A program made the position numbers and the translations under genes. A DNA stretch of 64,000 nucleotides from UBA974 sp002292405 (GTDB taxonomy: Bacteria > Bacteroidota > Bacteroidia > Flavobacteriales_D > Sanyastnellaceae), in the NCBI GenBank assembly GCA_943842425.1, contig CALTBR010000001.1:583929-647928 (forward strand), read 5' to 3'. Shown piece by piece: positions 41,779 through 51,542 of this stretch. A model generated the notes under the pieces. The model was not told the origin of the DNA. It did no database searches and saw only the letters and a list, made by a program, of their open reading frames with translations. Within the stretch, counting starts at the first letter, position 1. Every line of letters starts with the position of its first letter.

Positions 41779-43988
41779 TTCAAACTCCATTTTAGTGATG
41801 TGAAAACCGTCCTCCCATATCCCACAGACATCCCACTTGCGTCCGATTGGTGGGCGCCTGGTGAGCCAGAGATGCTATTTACGTTTTTAATATTAAACGC
41901 ATTCTTACAGCCCACAACTACTTTAAGATTATTTTTAGGATTAGACCACGAATACGTCAGATCCATCATCTGATATCCATCTATAGCCGATTCTAGAACC
42001 TCTCCGTCAGCATTCATCCAGAAAGAAGGTAAAGCCCCTGTATTTTTATAATAAACAGCAACATTAGAATTCCACTTTGTTATTTCATATGTACAATTAG
42101 AGTTCCATTCTAATGCATAGCTATATGGGGCGACTTCTTCGATGTTGTTCTGTCTACCAATATATGAAACTCCACCATTAAACTTTATAAACTCAAATGT
42201 GACATTGATATTTGCCTTCGTTCCAAGTGTTTTATATTTTCCTATATTAATATAAGAATACGCATCATCTGATGTATTCGCTAGTGTTATGAGATCGTGA
42301 ATATCATTATAGAAAAACGACATTTCTCCTCTTATGATATAGTTGTTGCGAATGTTCTTCCAATCGACTGACAGCTGATAGTTGTTTGAGTTTTCAGCTT
42401 TTAAATTGGGATTTCCAACGATGTTGTGGTTGATGTCCACAAATTCGAAATAAAGATCCTTCAAGGAAGGAGCTCTAAATCCTTTAGCAAAGGAAGATCT
42501 TAATATAAATTTCTTATAATTATATTTTATATGAATTGATGGAGCTAATGGCGCTGTGTAATCTGTATTGTATGACAAACGGACACCTGGTCGAATGATT
42601 AACTTGTCTGAGGGACGCCACTCTGTATTCGAATACAAAGCGAAATCACCTTGATTTTGAGTGTTCCCCTCGATTCTTCTCCCTCTTGCCTCTTCAATGA
42701 CAATATCATAACCTATTTCAGTTGAAATGTTCTCCGAAAATGTCCCACCGAAACTCCCTCGGCTCATCACGCTGTTAAACACAGAAGTGTCTTGATCTGC
42801 TTCATTCTCAGAAATCACTTCTTCTAATGTAGTGAGTTCATTGAAGTACGTGTTTTTAATTCTCTTGTAATTGTTATAAGAGGCGATAACACTCAAATTC
42901 TTGTCATTTAATTTCGTGTTAAAATCTACCCCAATATTCTTCCTCCATGTATTGTATATGTCATCAAAAGCAGTCTCAAAATATGGCATTCTAGGAAATC
43001 CTCTATTTAGAATCTCTTCAAAGAAAAAATCAGCATACGTCCTTATGCTCCATTCATTTTTACCAAAGACATCCTGTGCTCTAGCAAAATACTGCTCTTT
43101 AGGTTTCCATTGCTTGTATCGATTAGTATCGGCAATAGTAGCTGTAGGTATTAATCTAAAATCATCACTCGGAGACCACCCATCAAAATAGTTCCTTCCG
43201 CCAGATAACGAAAGTTGATGGTTATTCGCCGAATAGTTCATCAAACAGTCTAGATTATATTTACCTACAGTTTCATAATAGCTATTAATAAATAGATTTG
43301 ACTCCCCGCTTTTCTTGCTGATTAGGTTGATTGTCCCTGCAAGTGCATCAGTTCCATAATTGACAGATAGTGGTCCTTCAACAATCTCAATTCTCTCAAT
43401 ATTATTCAAATTAATTTGGCTTACATCGATATTCCCATTTAGTCTTCCAATGATGGGGACACCATCCATTAGGATTTTCACATTTTGTCCAGAAACTCCT
43501 TGTATGCTTATTGAACTGCCTAAGATATTGTCCTGAGAAAGTCGAACATTCGTTTCTTGCTCAAGTAGATCTCTTAAGCTAACAGCTCCTTGAGCTGCTA
43601 TTCTTTTCTGATCAATAATTTTGATTTTTTGAACTGCATTCTCTGAGATATTTTCTGTCATTTGAGCAGTTACGACAACTTGATCGAGTAGTATTTCAGA
43701 CGGCTCAAGGTGGATGGTAATATCATCAATAAAGAGGAGTGTGTCCAAATAAGTTACATGCGAAATGTGTGAAATCAATGTCAGGATTCCTGCCTGCTTA
43801 TTTAGATCATTAGGAAGTTTAACAACTCCCATATCATTAGAAATAATGATTGATTCTTTATTATCGATATCAGTAAACCTTACATGTACAAATGAAACAG
43901 GTGTGTCATTTTTGTCTAAAACAGTAAGTGATTGACCTTTTACACTTGTCGATGTCAAGATCAAAACAAGAATCAAGAATCCTCTCAT
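41775..43988 (-). CDS. TonB-dependent receptor
   Basis: A 737-residue outer-membrane receptor. A signal peptide (MRGFLILVLILTSTSVKGQS) and an N-terminal carboxypeptidase-regulatory-like domain (about 20-105) precede the plug (about 115-220, LRDLLEQETNVRLSQDNILGSSISIQGVSGQNVKILMDGVPI and VEGPLSVNYGTDALAGTINLI). The barrel runs from there to the terminal strand TVFTSLKWSLK. It is flanked in one operon by two HmuY-like genes, so the likely cargo is haem or a haem-like compound delivered by those proteins. It needs the ExbB/ExbD energy system encoded at 6.2-8.9 kb. Confidence 0.93.
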   Translation of the reverse strand: MRGFLILVLILTSTSVKGQSLTVLDKNDTPVSFVHVRFTDIDNKESIIISNDMGVVKLPNDLNKQAGILTLISHISHVTYLDTLLFIDDITIHLEPSEILLDQVVVTAQMTENISENAVQKIKIIDQKRIAAQGAVSLRDLLEQETNVRLSQDNILGSSISIQGVSGQNVKILMDGVPIIGRLNGNIDVSQINLNNIERIEIVEGPLSVNYGTDALAGTINLISKKSGESNLFINSYYETVGKYNLDCLMNYSANNHQLSLSGGRNYFDGWSPSDDFRLIPTATIADTNRYKQWKPKEQYFARAQDVFGKNEWSIRTYADFFFEEILNRGFPRMPYFETAFDDIYNTWRKNIGVDFNTKLNDKNLSVIASYNNYKRIKNTYFNELTTLEEVISENEADQDTSVFNSVMSRGSFGGTFSENISTEIGYDIVIEEARGRRIEGNTQNQGDFALYSNTEWRPSDKLIIRPGVRLSYNTDYTAPLAPSIHIKYNYKKFILRSSFAKGFRAPSLKDLYFEFVDINHNIVGNPNLKAENSNNYQLSVDWKNIRNNYIIRGEMSFFYNDIHDLITLANTSDDAYSYINIGKYKTLGTKANINVTFEFIKFNGGVSYIGRQNNIEEVAPYSYALEWNSNCTYEITKWNSNVAVYYKNTGALPSFWMNADGEVLESAIDGYQMMDLTYSWSNPKNNLKVVVGCKNAFNIKNVNSISGSPGAHQSDASGMSVGYGRTVFTSLKWSLK

Positions 43989-44031
43989 CCTTTAGAAATC
44001 TGTAAAATTCAACGCGATCATATTCGAAAAT

Positions 44032-45267
44032 TTACTGTATGATTAGTTTTTGAGAGGAATGAGTCCCATTAAACGTAACATCAACGAAATAAAGTCCTTT
44101 TTCAAAATCAGCAGTGGATATCGATGTCTCTTGAAACCCTCCAGGCATTTGAGCCTCGAACATTTTCTTGCCTCGAACATCATATATGGTTAACTGTACC
44201 TGCTTGGCTTGAGCGTCTATTAGAACTGTGGTATTGTTGTAAGCAGGGTTTGGATAAACACTAAAAAAATTAGTGTTGTTTTCATCATCTAAAACGGAGC
44301 TTCCACTCATTAATTCTTTATTAATGGTAATGTCACCAGAACTGCTTCCAGCGAAATCTGTAAAAACGATTCTATAAATACTTCCCTCAAGGTTCTTCAC
44401 GAAATAACATCTTTCTTCTTCTAACTCGTATGAGAACGCAGACATGTTATATGATTTCCAATCATATCCGATGATATTCATATCTGATAAGAAGCCGTGA
44501 GATTCATAATCGCTGTATGTAAAAGGATTCGACAAATCATTCACTTCTGCAATTTCGATATTGTTGTTAGCTAATGCGCCAGACACACTGTAGTAAACCC
44601 CAGGTGAAAGTGTTGTAATGTACTTTGTGAATGTCAAATCCCAGTCTGAAATCAGAGGCTCTCGGTCCGTTACCATGTGAGAAGACAGAGAGTAGTACAC
44701 GAAATTCTTATTTTCATATTCCGCCCTGTCGATTGAAGTGGAAATCTCGTCTGAACTATCTAGGTTTGCGTACATAAAGCTAAAGACACCATCGTCAAGG
44801 TCTTCAATCATTAATTTTTTCCATTCTCCATCAATTGATTTGACGATAAAAACAGCATCACCAACTACAACATGGGTGATGATATCGTAATTCCCCCATC
44901 CATAGTTCATGTCTTCTGAGTTCGTATTGAAGGCCCCATCACTCCAAGATAATTCAGAGTTTATAAGTTGCGGCCAAGTGCTTAAACCAAGTGTGTCGAC
45001 ATCTGCCCAACCACTAACGTCCACATTTGGAACTTTGTAAAGAGCAGTGCCCATGCCGCCATTGATTCTAACGGTTGCTGACATAGCATTTAGTGAAAAT
45101 GCGATGTCCCAGTTGGTGTTGTTCGCGGTCGCAACTTCACCATTAGAAAGGCTGTAAAAACTTTGATCAATATAGCCAGCACCCATCGTTACAATGTCAG
45201 TTGTTTGACCTATGAGCGTTACTGAATATAAGAGTGCAATCGTTAAGAAGGAGTATTGAATGTTCAT
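44032..45267 (-). CDS. Secreted HmuY-like protein with type IX sorting domain
   Basis: A 411-residue exported protein. The signal peptide MNIQYSFLTIALLYSVTLIG is followed by a HmuY-like region (about 25-320) with TNWDIAFSLN, SDWDLTFTKY and VSGALANNN, which parallel the downstream lipoprotein. A type A Por secretion domain ends it (FSVYPNPAYNNTTVLI...GLYFVDV). It heads the operon with a -7 box at 45292. Two HmuY-like proteins, one lipidated and one with a sorting domain, thus surround a single receptor. Confidence 0.85.
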   Translation of the reverse strand: MNIQYSFLTIALLYSVTLIGQTTDIVTMGAGYIDQSFYSLSNGEVATANNTNWDIAFSLNAMSATVRINGGMGTALYKVPNVDVSGWADVDTLGLSTWPQLINSELSWSDGAFNTNSEDMNYGWGNYDIITHVVVGDAVFIVKSIDGEWKKLMIEDLDDGVFSFMYANLDSSDEISTSIDRAEYENKNFVYYSLSSHMVTDREPLISDWDLTFTKYITTLSPGVYYSVSGALANNNIEIAEVNDLSNPFTYSDYESHGFLSDMNIIGYDWKSYNMSAFSYELEEERCYFVKNLEGSIYRIVFTDFAGSSSGDITINKELMSGSSVLDDENNTNFFSVYPNPAYNNTTVLIDAQAKQVQLTIYDVRGKKMFEAQMPGGFQETSISTADFEKGLYFVDVTFNGTHSSQKLIIQ

Positions 45268-45291
45268 TTTGTAAGCGTTCTAATTTTTTCA

Positions 45292-45299
45292 CAAAATTA
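45292..45299 (-). promoter_or_regulatory. -7 box TAATTTTG for the HmuY/TonB operon
   Basis: An exact TAnnTTTG match on the minus strand 24 bases upstream of the operon's first ATG. No inverted repeat like a Fur box was recognised here. Confidence 0.4.
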
Positions 45300-45373
45300 T
45301 CACTAATAACCGCATCCTATTGTCATGTTAAAGTCATATTAAAGTCTTATATTTAAGTTATCGTTATTGCATT

Positions 45374-45405
45374 AAAAAGGCCCTCCTGTTATAGGAGGGC
45401 CTTTT
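45374..45405 (-). terminator. Terminator of the type IX protein gene
   Basis: A perfect 13-pair stem AAAAGGCCCTCCT / AGGAGGGCCTTTT with loop GTTAT. It lies just beyond the stop of the leftward gene at 45427. Confidence 0.9.
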
Positions 45406-45426
45406 ACCTATATGTTGAAAAAATGA

Positions 45427-46755
45427 CTATTCGCTTAGAACGTCCACTGTGACTGATCCAGTATAATTGTCACTTCTTATGTTTAAGATATACATTCCTG
45501 CGCTCACATTAAGATTGATTTTTTGACCTTGAGTCACGTTAAGGAATACGCCAACTTTTTTCCCAAGCTGGTCGAATGCCACAACGTCAGCAACGTCATC
45601 TCCTCCTTCCCAGGTAAGTGTAATATCACCGTAACAAGGGTTAGGGAAGAAATTAACGTCGAGCGCTTGTATGTTGTTGATGCCATTAATATTTCCAGCA
45701 AATGCGTTAATGCAAAACGCGCCTTGCGCACTCCATTCCATACCATTACTTGTCCAATGGAAGCCATCTAATCTGACATAGTAAGTGACCCCCTCTTGAG
45801 TGTCTAATCCAATCTCAGGCCAATACATCGTATTGTCTGTATCGACATCTTCACTACATCCCACAGGGACTAATTCACCGCAGTCACCAGTATATATAGC
45901 CATTTGAGCATCAAATCCCCAGAAGTAAGCAAAAACATCATCACCACAGAATGTTGGGGTAATTGTATATGAATTTCCATTTCCTGTGAACTTAAACCAC
46001 ACTGAACCGTCTTCCGTTGGTCCGTCCTCCCAGCACTCTATGCCAATGTTGTCTGCATTAGTGTCAGGCATGATGTTGCTCCCAAGCAAGGTGTTATCAA
46101 AAGGTCCAGCTTGACTTGGATTGTCTTCAGTAGCAGAGAGGAAATCATCCAATATGAGCGCATCGGTACATGTATTGTGATCTGTCAGAGGATTCAATTT
46201 TATAGACGAAAGACAGAATGCGCCATCTGGTGTGTTACCATCGTTGTAATTAAATCCATCTATCATAAGCCAATAGTCAGCACCCACTTCAGTTTTGAAA
46301 TTAAGAAATGAATAAAACCAGCCCCAATCTCCACTCCAGAATCCCATAAGGTCATCATTTGCACCAACAAAAGTAAGGTCATCACAAGCGCCATGATAAA
46401 GCGCCATTTGTGTGTCATTGGCAGAAAAAGAAGTGTTACAACTTAACGTCTTAAGTTGATACGTGCCACCATCACCAGTGAAGTGAAACCATACAGTTTG
46501 ATCCACACTCTGTTGAATCCCATTGGGATCAGAATCAAACCAATTTCCAATTAAATCGTCCGACAATCCATCTTCAGCAGTAGCATCAACATTTGTAAAT
46601 GGACCAACTTCATTCAGAACGCCCATGTCATTTCCAATTAATTCAGAGATATCCAATGCCCCAGAACAAAGATCATTGTCGGGTTGAGCATATGCCTGAA
46701 TGCTAGTAAATAATAGGTAAAGAGATAGAATAGTTAAGTATTTGAATTTAAACAT
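45427..46755 (-). CDS. Secreted protein with two beta domains and type IX sorting domain
   Basis: A 442-residue exported protein: signal peptide (LTILSLYLLFTSIQAYAQ), then two related domains (about 25-190 and 195-355). Each begins with a DLCSGALDI or NTCTDALILDD block and contains VWFHFTGDGGTYQL or VWFKFTGNGNSYTI and QMALYHGACDDL or QMAIYTGDCGEL. The repeats resemble bacterial pre-peptidase-like beta domains. A Por secretion tail (FFPNPCYGDITLTW...GMYILNI) ends it. It has its own terminator. Confidence 0.85.
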   Translation of the reverse strand: MFKFKYLTILSLYLLFTSIQAYAQPDNDLCSGALDISELIGNDMGVLNEVGPFTNVDATAEDGLSDDLIGNWFDSDPNGIQQSVDQTVWFHFTGDGGTYQLKTLSCNTSFSANDTQMALYHGACDDLTFVGANDDLMGFWSGDWGWFYSFLNFKTEVGADYWLMIDGFNYNDGNTPDGAFCLSSIKLNPLTDHNTCTDALILDDFLSATEDNPSQAGPFDNTLLGSNIMPDTNADNIGIECWEDGPTEDGSVWFKFTGNGNSYTITPTFCGDDVFAYFWGFDAQMAIYTGDCGELVPVGCSEDVDTDNTMYWPEIGLDTQEGVTYYVRLDGFHWTSNGMEWSAQGAFCINAFAGNINGINNIQALDVNFFPNPCYGDITLTWEGGDDVADVVAFDQLGKKVGVFLNVTQGQKINLNVSAGMYILNIRSDNYTGSVTVDVLSE

Positions 46756-46876
46756 TTATATTTAATGAGCTGTAATATTAACAACAACAAGAGGTGTTGT
46801 TTTGTATAGTATTTTGATTTATAAAGTATTCATTGTTTATTTATTATATTTATCCATTAAATACAATAATATTCAT

Positions 46877-47176
46877 ATGAAAACATTTTATACTTTACTT
46901 ATCTCTGTCCTTTTTATTCTGTCTTCTTGTATGACAACTTCTACGACTGTTGGTGATTACAAGGAAGACTCAGGCAAACAATACACATATGCAAAAGGCA
47001 AACAATTTTGGATCGGTTTTGGCTTATTTCCTATTGGCAGAACAGATGTGCAAACACCTACGGACGGTTCATGTGAAGTGATATCGAAGTTTACTTTTGG
47101 AGATTTCCTTATTTCCGGAATCACTGGGGGTATAGTTTCTTCAAGAACAATTATTGTCAAGGATAAGGAAAATTAA
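46877..47176 (+). CDS. Small Bor-like lipoprotein
   Basis: From the ATG at 46877 (MKTFYTLLISVLFILSSCMT) a 99-residue lipoprotein with lipobox LSSC. The tail CEVISKFTFGDFLISGITGGIVSSRTIIV resembles the Bor family of small surface lipoproteins (known from phage lambda, linked to serum resistance), in which a Cys and a Phe-rich hydrophobic segment precede a short end. A frame beginning at 46802 would place a second hydrophobic stretch upstream and is not favoured. Confidence 0.7.
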   Translation: MKTFYTLLISVLFILSSCMTTSTTVGDYKEDSGKQYTYAKGKQFWIGFGLFPIGRTDVQTPTDGSCEVISKFTFGDFLISGITGGIVSSRTIIVKDKEN

Positions 47177-47334
47177 AAATCATGTATATAAAAAAAATCT
47201 ACACAGAGAAAATTTTCTGTACTACACTAGTTTAGAAATCAAAATAAAGGCGATTTAGGAATCGTTTTATTTAATTCTGTAGGGATAGTTACAAATATCT
47301 CTAGGCTGATAAAACAACTACTTATTATAAACCC

Positions 47335-47361
47335 TTGTATGTCTTTCATGGATTAAATTTG
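47335..47361 (+). promoter_or_regulatory. Bacteroidota promoter: TTG and TAAATTTG
   Basis: TTG at 47335-47337 and an exact -7 box at 47354-47361, separated by 16 bases. The ATG follows at 47381. Confidence 0.5.
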
Positions 47362-47380
47362 CACCCTCAAATTTTAATTT

Positions 47381-48400
47381 ATGGATTCATTATCTCAATT
47401 GGTTCTTGGAGCGGCAGTAGGAGAAGCCTTATTAGGAAAAAAGCTTGGAAATAGAGCCATACTTTGGGGTGCCATTGGTGGGACGATTCCAGATTTGGAT
47501 GTTCTCTCAGGCCTTTTTTTATCGGAGCTAGGTGAGCTTACCTTCCACAGAGGGATTTCTCATTCACTGTTATTCTCAGTTCTGTTTGCGCTTTTATTGG
47601 GATGGCTGATTCATAGATTTAACAAAACAACTTCACTAGTGACTCGAAAGGAGTGGCAGATCATGTTGTTCTTTGCATTTTTTACCCATGTTATTTTAGA
47701 CTGTTTCACAGTCTATGGCACTCAGGTTTTTGCGCCATTTTCAAGCTATAGAGTGAGTTGGGGATCAATTGCTGTAGTAGACCCATTATATACCATTCCA
47801 TTACTTCTGAGCCTTGTAATAACTGGGTTTATAATAAGAACAAAGAGAACGAGGAGAATTGTGAATTATCTTGGTTTGGCACTAAGTACTCTGTATTTGT
47901 TGTTTACGGTATACAACAAAGCGAGAGTTCATAACATTTTTGAGCATGAATTGAAAGCTCAAAACATTGAGGTGACAAGAATGATGACCTCACCTACAAT
48001 TTTCAACAATATACTTTGGTCGTGTACTGCAGAAGCAAATGATGCATATTATGTGGGACTTTATTCTTTCTACGACACAGTTCCGGTGAAGTTTTCGAAA
48101 ATAGAGAAGCAGCATACATTGATTCAGAACATTGACTCGGACCCAACAATTACCTCGTTACGATGGTTTAGCAATAATTATTTTTGTATAGATATTGTGG
48201 ATGGTAATTTGTTATTCAATGACCTTAGATTTGGTGCATACTTTGATAAAGAAGGGAATAACACAGATTATATCTTTAGTTTCCTTCTTGAGGAAAAAGA
48301 TGGAAAGTATGAATTGATAGAGACTATCATCGGACCACCTAAAGATCAAGAAGAAGAATACATCGATAATTTTCTCGCTCGTATTTGGGGCATAAATTGA
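47381..48400 (+). CDS. YdjM-like membrane-bound metal-dependent hydrolase
   Basis: A 339-residue protein of the DUF457/YdjM family. The N-terminal half carries the metal-type motifs GTIPDLDVL (about 36-44), FHRGISHSLLFS (about 56-67) and HVILDCFTVYGTQVFAPF (about 104-121), between several membrane helices. The C-terminal 150 residues are a soluble domain found in longer Bacteroidota members. The substrate is unknown. Confidence 0.85.
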   Translation: MDSLSQLVLGAAVGEALLGKKLGNRAILWGAIGGTIPDLDVLSGLFLSELGELTFHRGISHSLLFSVLFALLLGWLIHRFNKTTSLVTRKEWQIMLFFAFFTHVILDCFTVYGTQVFAPFSSYRVSWGSIAVVDPLYTIPLLLSLVITGFIIRTKRTRRIVNYLGLALSTLYLLFTVYNKARVHNIFEHELKAQNIEVTRMMTSPTIFNNILWSCTAEANDAYYVGLYSFYDTVPVKFSKIEKQHTLIQNIDSDPTITSLRWFSNNYFCIDIVDGNLLFNDLRFGAYFDKEGNNTDYIFSFLLEEKDGKYELIETIIGPPKDQEEEYIDNFLARIWGIN

Positions 48401-48441
48401 CAATCGTTAAGGGAAAAATATCAAATATGGCTATTTGAGAT

Positions 48442-49407
48442 TTACAACGCTATGCGTGCTCCATATTGAGCTACTTTAAAACCGGCATCCTCAATTTTCG
48501 CTTTAACGCGAGAATCTTTCTTTAGAACTGGATTTGTATGATTGAAGTGAATAAAATGTACCTTTTCTTTTTCACGATCAGAGATCTCTGACAAGAGCTC
48601 TAGAGTTTCAATAATAAACGGATGCGGTATTTGGCTTATATCTCGGTGATTAATTTCAACCCCGTCGTAAAAAGTGCCATCTATAAAAGCATAGTCAACT
48701 GTAGAAATCACATTTTCTAAATCCAGATTCCACTTCGACCATTTGTCAATATCGGGGATGAAAAGGGCGGATCTATTTGGCCCCTGAATCTGATAGCCCA
48801 CAGTTTCAGAAAACTCGTCCCTGTGAGGAACTTCAATAGGGGTTACGATTAAATGATGACTTAATTCAACAGCTTGGTTGTGATTTAAATTAATCACAGA
48901 GATGTTGCTGTTCTCAACGAGTAAGCTCCACGGCCCATTTTTGTATAAAAACTCTTTCATCCTGGGCATAGCAAATACTGAAATCTCAGAAGCATTCATC
49001 GCTTCTTTTCCGAAATACATCAGCCCTGAATAATGACCTATGTGTGCATGAGTAAGAAATACTCCCTGGGGGATTTCTTCAGCCTCCCACGAAGTACAGG
49101 ACTTTAAATACTTGAGTTGTGAAGGCATATCAGGGGTGGCCTCAAATAAATAGGATTTCTGATATTTATGATCAAGTACTCCCAGAGAGACAACTTTTCT
49201 ATCAGTAACAGGTCTCAAAAAAATATTTCGACAACAGTCTTTCATACAGGCTATATGGGGTGATCCAGCGTCTTGTATCGTTCCTAAAATAATCAACTCA
49301 ACTTCCACATCTTTTGACTCCATCCTTTCGCAGGATTGAAGATAAAATCCAAGGGCAATCACAACAACTACAATACAAAAAATGGGTGGGAGTTTTCTAT
49401 TTTTCAT
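48442..49407 (-). CDS. PqqB-like metallo-beta-lactamase-fold lipoprotein
   Basis: A 321-residue MBL-fold hydrolase. The N-terminal segment (about 8-26) ends LQSC, a plausible lipobox. The body starts IILGTIQDAGSPHIACMKDCC, a PqqB-like N-terminus, and has the metal site THAHIGHYSGLMYFG (about 119-133), VPHRDEFSETVGYQI and FIHFNHTNPVL. True PqqB acts in PQQ synthesis, but no other pqq genes are here and it appears exported, so it is more likely a paralogue of unknown substrate. Confidence 0.8.
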   Translation of the reverse strand: MKNRKLPPIFCIVVVVIALGFYLQSCERMESKDVEVELIILGTIQDAGSPHIACMKDCCRNIFLRPVTDRKVVSLGVLDHKYQKSYLFEATPDMPSQLKYLKSCTSWEAEEIPQGVFLTHAHIGHYSGLMYFGKEAMNASEISVFAMPRMKEFLYKNGPWSLLVENSNISVINLNHNQAVELSHHLIVTPIEVPHRDEFSETVGYQIQGPNRSALFIPDIDKWSKWNLDLENVISTVDYAFIDGTFYDGVEINHRDISQIPHPFIIETLELLSEISDREKEKVHFIHFNHTNPVLKKDSRVKAKIEDAGFKVAQYGARIAL

Positions 49408-49461
49408 GTTATTATGGACAGGTTCGAAAATTACTGAATCTTCAGTCGATATTTGTGCTCA

Positions 49462-51372
49462 ATGGATTCTTTTGTAAATAGAAAATTTACTGTTTCAGCC
49501 CCAGGCAGAGTTTGCCTCTATGGCGAGCATCAGGATTACTTAGGGATGCCTTCAGTTGTTATGGCTGTTAACCTAAGGTGTAAGATACATATTGAAGAGA
49601 GAGGGGATAGAATAGTTGTTTGGTCGAGTCCAAAACTAGGTGAAGATTTTTCCGGAAAATTTGATTTAGATAACCTTGAAACGAGTGAAATATCGGGCGT
49701 TCAAAATCATTTTCTATCATCTTTGATTCTTGCAAAAAGAGAGGGTAGGCTTCCTAAATATGGGTGGAATGCGACAATTGAGAGTGATGTCCCAGTCCAA
49801 GCTGGGTGTAGCAGTTCTTCTGCTCTTTTAGTTGCTTGGATTGCTGCTATGCAAAGGCTTTCAGGAAACATAACGACAGAAATAAAATTGGCAGACCAAG
49901 CTTTCCAGGCAGAGGTGGGTTATTACGATGCTCCTGGAGGGAATATGGATCACATAGCCTGTTCGGTTGGTGGTGCATTGAGGGTAGATCCAAACGAAAA
50001 GGATGGATATATAAAGCTTGGTAACTCATTCTTCGATTTGGTGCTAGGAGATTCTAATGCTCCTAAGGATACAATTGGAATTCTTTCAAGGTGCAAATTC
50101 GATCGATTGGATATTCTCAATAAAAATGGTGGTGTTTGGGATGAAATTGATTTACAAAAATTAAATAAAGTTGATTTACCTCTTGTTGAAGGGACTATTA
50201 GGAATAGAGACATAGAGAGGATGGCGACAGCTAATTTGTTGACGGAACATCAATCAGTTGAGGAGTTGGGAGCACTTATGAATGAACATCATGGAATTCT
50301 TCGAGATGTATTGAAAATAAGCACAATTAAGATTGAAAGAATGTGTGATGCTGCAGTAAATGCTGGCGCGGTAGGTGCAAAGATATTTGGTTCAGGAGGA
50401 GGAGGATGTATGATTGCGATGGTTCCGAAAAGCAATGGCAAATCAGACTTATCACTACTTGCACAAATTCAATCTTCAATAGAGCGCATAAATGGATCAA
50501 TTGCTTACCACGTGAAATCTGAACCTGGTGTTGATTGGGGTTTAAATACCGATGTAAAGAACCCTGTTGTAATTCTAGCTGCAGGAGCTTCTAGTAGGAT
50601 GAAAAGTGTAGAGGGTGTTAGTGAAGTTATCGCAAAAGAAGTCACATCAAGGCCTAAAGCTATGCTCAGGGTTGGCGATGGAGAGATCCCTTTTTTAGAA
50701 CTTCTTTTAAAGAGAATTAAGAAGGAGGGAAGCAATTGTGTAATTGTTGTTATTGGGAAAAAAGATCACATCACTGAGAAGTATTTTTCATCGAACCACA
50801 TAGAAGGTTTGGAAATAAGATATGTAGTCCAAACAATTCCTCAGGACAGAAATAAGCCCTTAGGAACTGCAGATGCAGTAGAGAGGGCTCTATTGTCAAA
50901 TACAGATTTATCGAATCATTCCATTGTCGTTTGTAACGGTGACAATATGCCACCTGAAGAATCATTTAGTGAGATTTTTAAATTTAATTGTGCGATGCTT
51001 GCCTATGACTCTTCAAAACTGGGTTTACCTGAGGACAGGGTGTCGGTGTTTGCAGTCGCAGATATTGATTCAGAAGGATATTTGAAGCAAATTATTGAGA
51101 AACCCCCTAAAGAAACCCTCCCGAATTTTATTCAGTCAGATGGAACTCTAAGAGTAAGTATGAATATGTTTAAAATGTCTTTCTCTGATTTTATCATTTC
51201 AGTGAAGGACTGCCCATTGGACGATGTGAGAAATGAAAAGGAACTTCCGACAGCAGTTGATAGATGGCTTAGGGAGAACCCCAAAGAAATGAGGGCAATA
51301 CCTTTCGGAGGAGAATTCTTAGACCTTACTCACCCCACTGATTTTGAGTTTGTTATAAAAAAACTACAATAA
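49462..51372 (+). CDS. Fused GHMP sugar kinase and sugar-nucleotide pyrophosphorylase
   Basis: A 636-residue cytosolic two-domain enzyme. Residues 1-345 are a GHMP kinase: APGRVCLYGEHQDYLGMP near the N-terminus, ATP loop VQAGCSSSSALLVAW (about 110-124) and FGSGGGGCMIAMV (about 310-322). Residues 366-636 are a nucleotidyltransferase with VVILAAGASSRMK at its start, RPKAMLRVGDGEIPFLE and CNGDNMP. This should phosphorylate a sugar at C1 and then form a nucleotide sugar. The kinase-first order is opposite to the Bacteroides fucose enzyme Fkp. The sugar is not known. ATG 49462 is preferred over an upstream TTG. Confidence 0.86.
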   Translation: MDSFVNRKFTVSAPGRVCLYGEHQDYLGMPSVVMAVNLRCKIHIEERGDRIVVWSSPKLGEDFSGKFDLDNLETSEISGVQNHFLSSLILAKREGRLPKYGWNATIESDVPVQAGCSSSSALLVAWIAAMQRLSGNITTEIKLADQAFQAEVGYYDAPGGNMDHIACSVGGALRVDPNEKDGYIKLGNSFFDLVLGDSNAPKDTIGILSRCKFDRLDILNKNGGVWDEIDLQKLNKVDLPLVEGTIRNRDIERMATANLLTEHQSVEELGALMNEHHGILRDVLKISTIKIERMCDAAVNAGAVGAKIFGSGGGGCMIAMVPKSNGKSDLSLLAQIQSSIERINGSIAYHVKSEPGVDWGLNTDVKNPVVILAAGASSRMKSVEGVSEVIAKEVTSRPKAMLRVGDGEIPFLELLLKRIKKEGSNCVIVVIGKKDHITEKYFSSNHIEGLEIRYVVQTIPQDRNKPLGTADAVERALLSNTDLSNHSIVVCNGDNMPPEESFSEIFKFNCAMLAYDSSKLGLPEDRVSVFAVADIDSEGYLKQIIEKPPKETLPNFIQSDGTLRVSMNMFKMSFSDFIISVKDCPLDDVRNEKELPTAVDRWLRENPKEMRAIPFGGEFLDLTHPTDFEFVIKKLQ

Positions 51373-51542
51373 TTTTGACTGGAGTTTATTGTAAAAGTTA
51401 CTACTCATCATGTGATTATATAATTAATTTCGTAAATTGTAAATAATGTTAAAATTTAAATAAATTAATCTGTAACCATTTGTCAGTTGGTGTCGTGAAA
51501 GGGGTTATGAATATCAATTTATTTATATCATAAATTGTAATT

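Noticed and set aside
48442..49407. True PqqB of PQQ biosynthesis
   Set aside because: No other pqq genes are nearby and the protein appears to be an exported lipoprotein.
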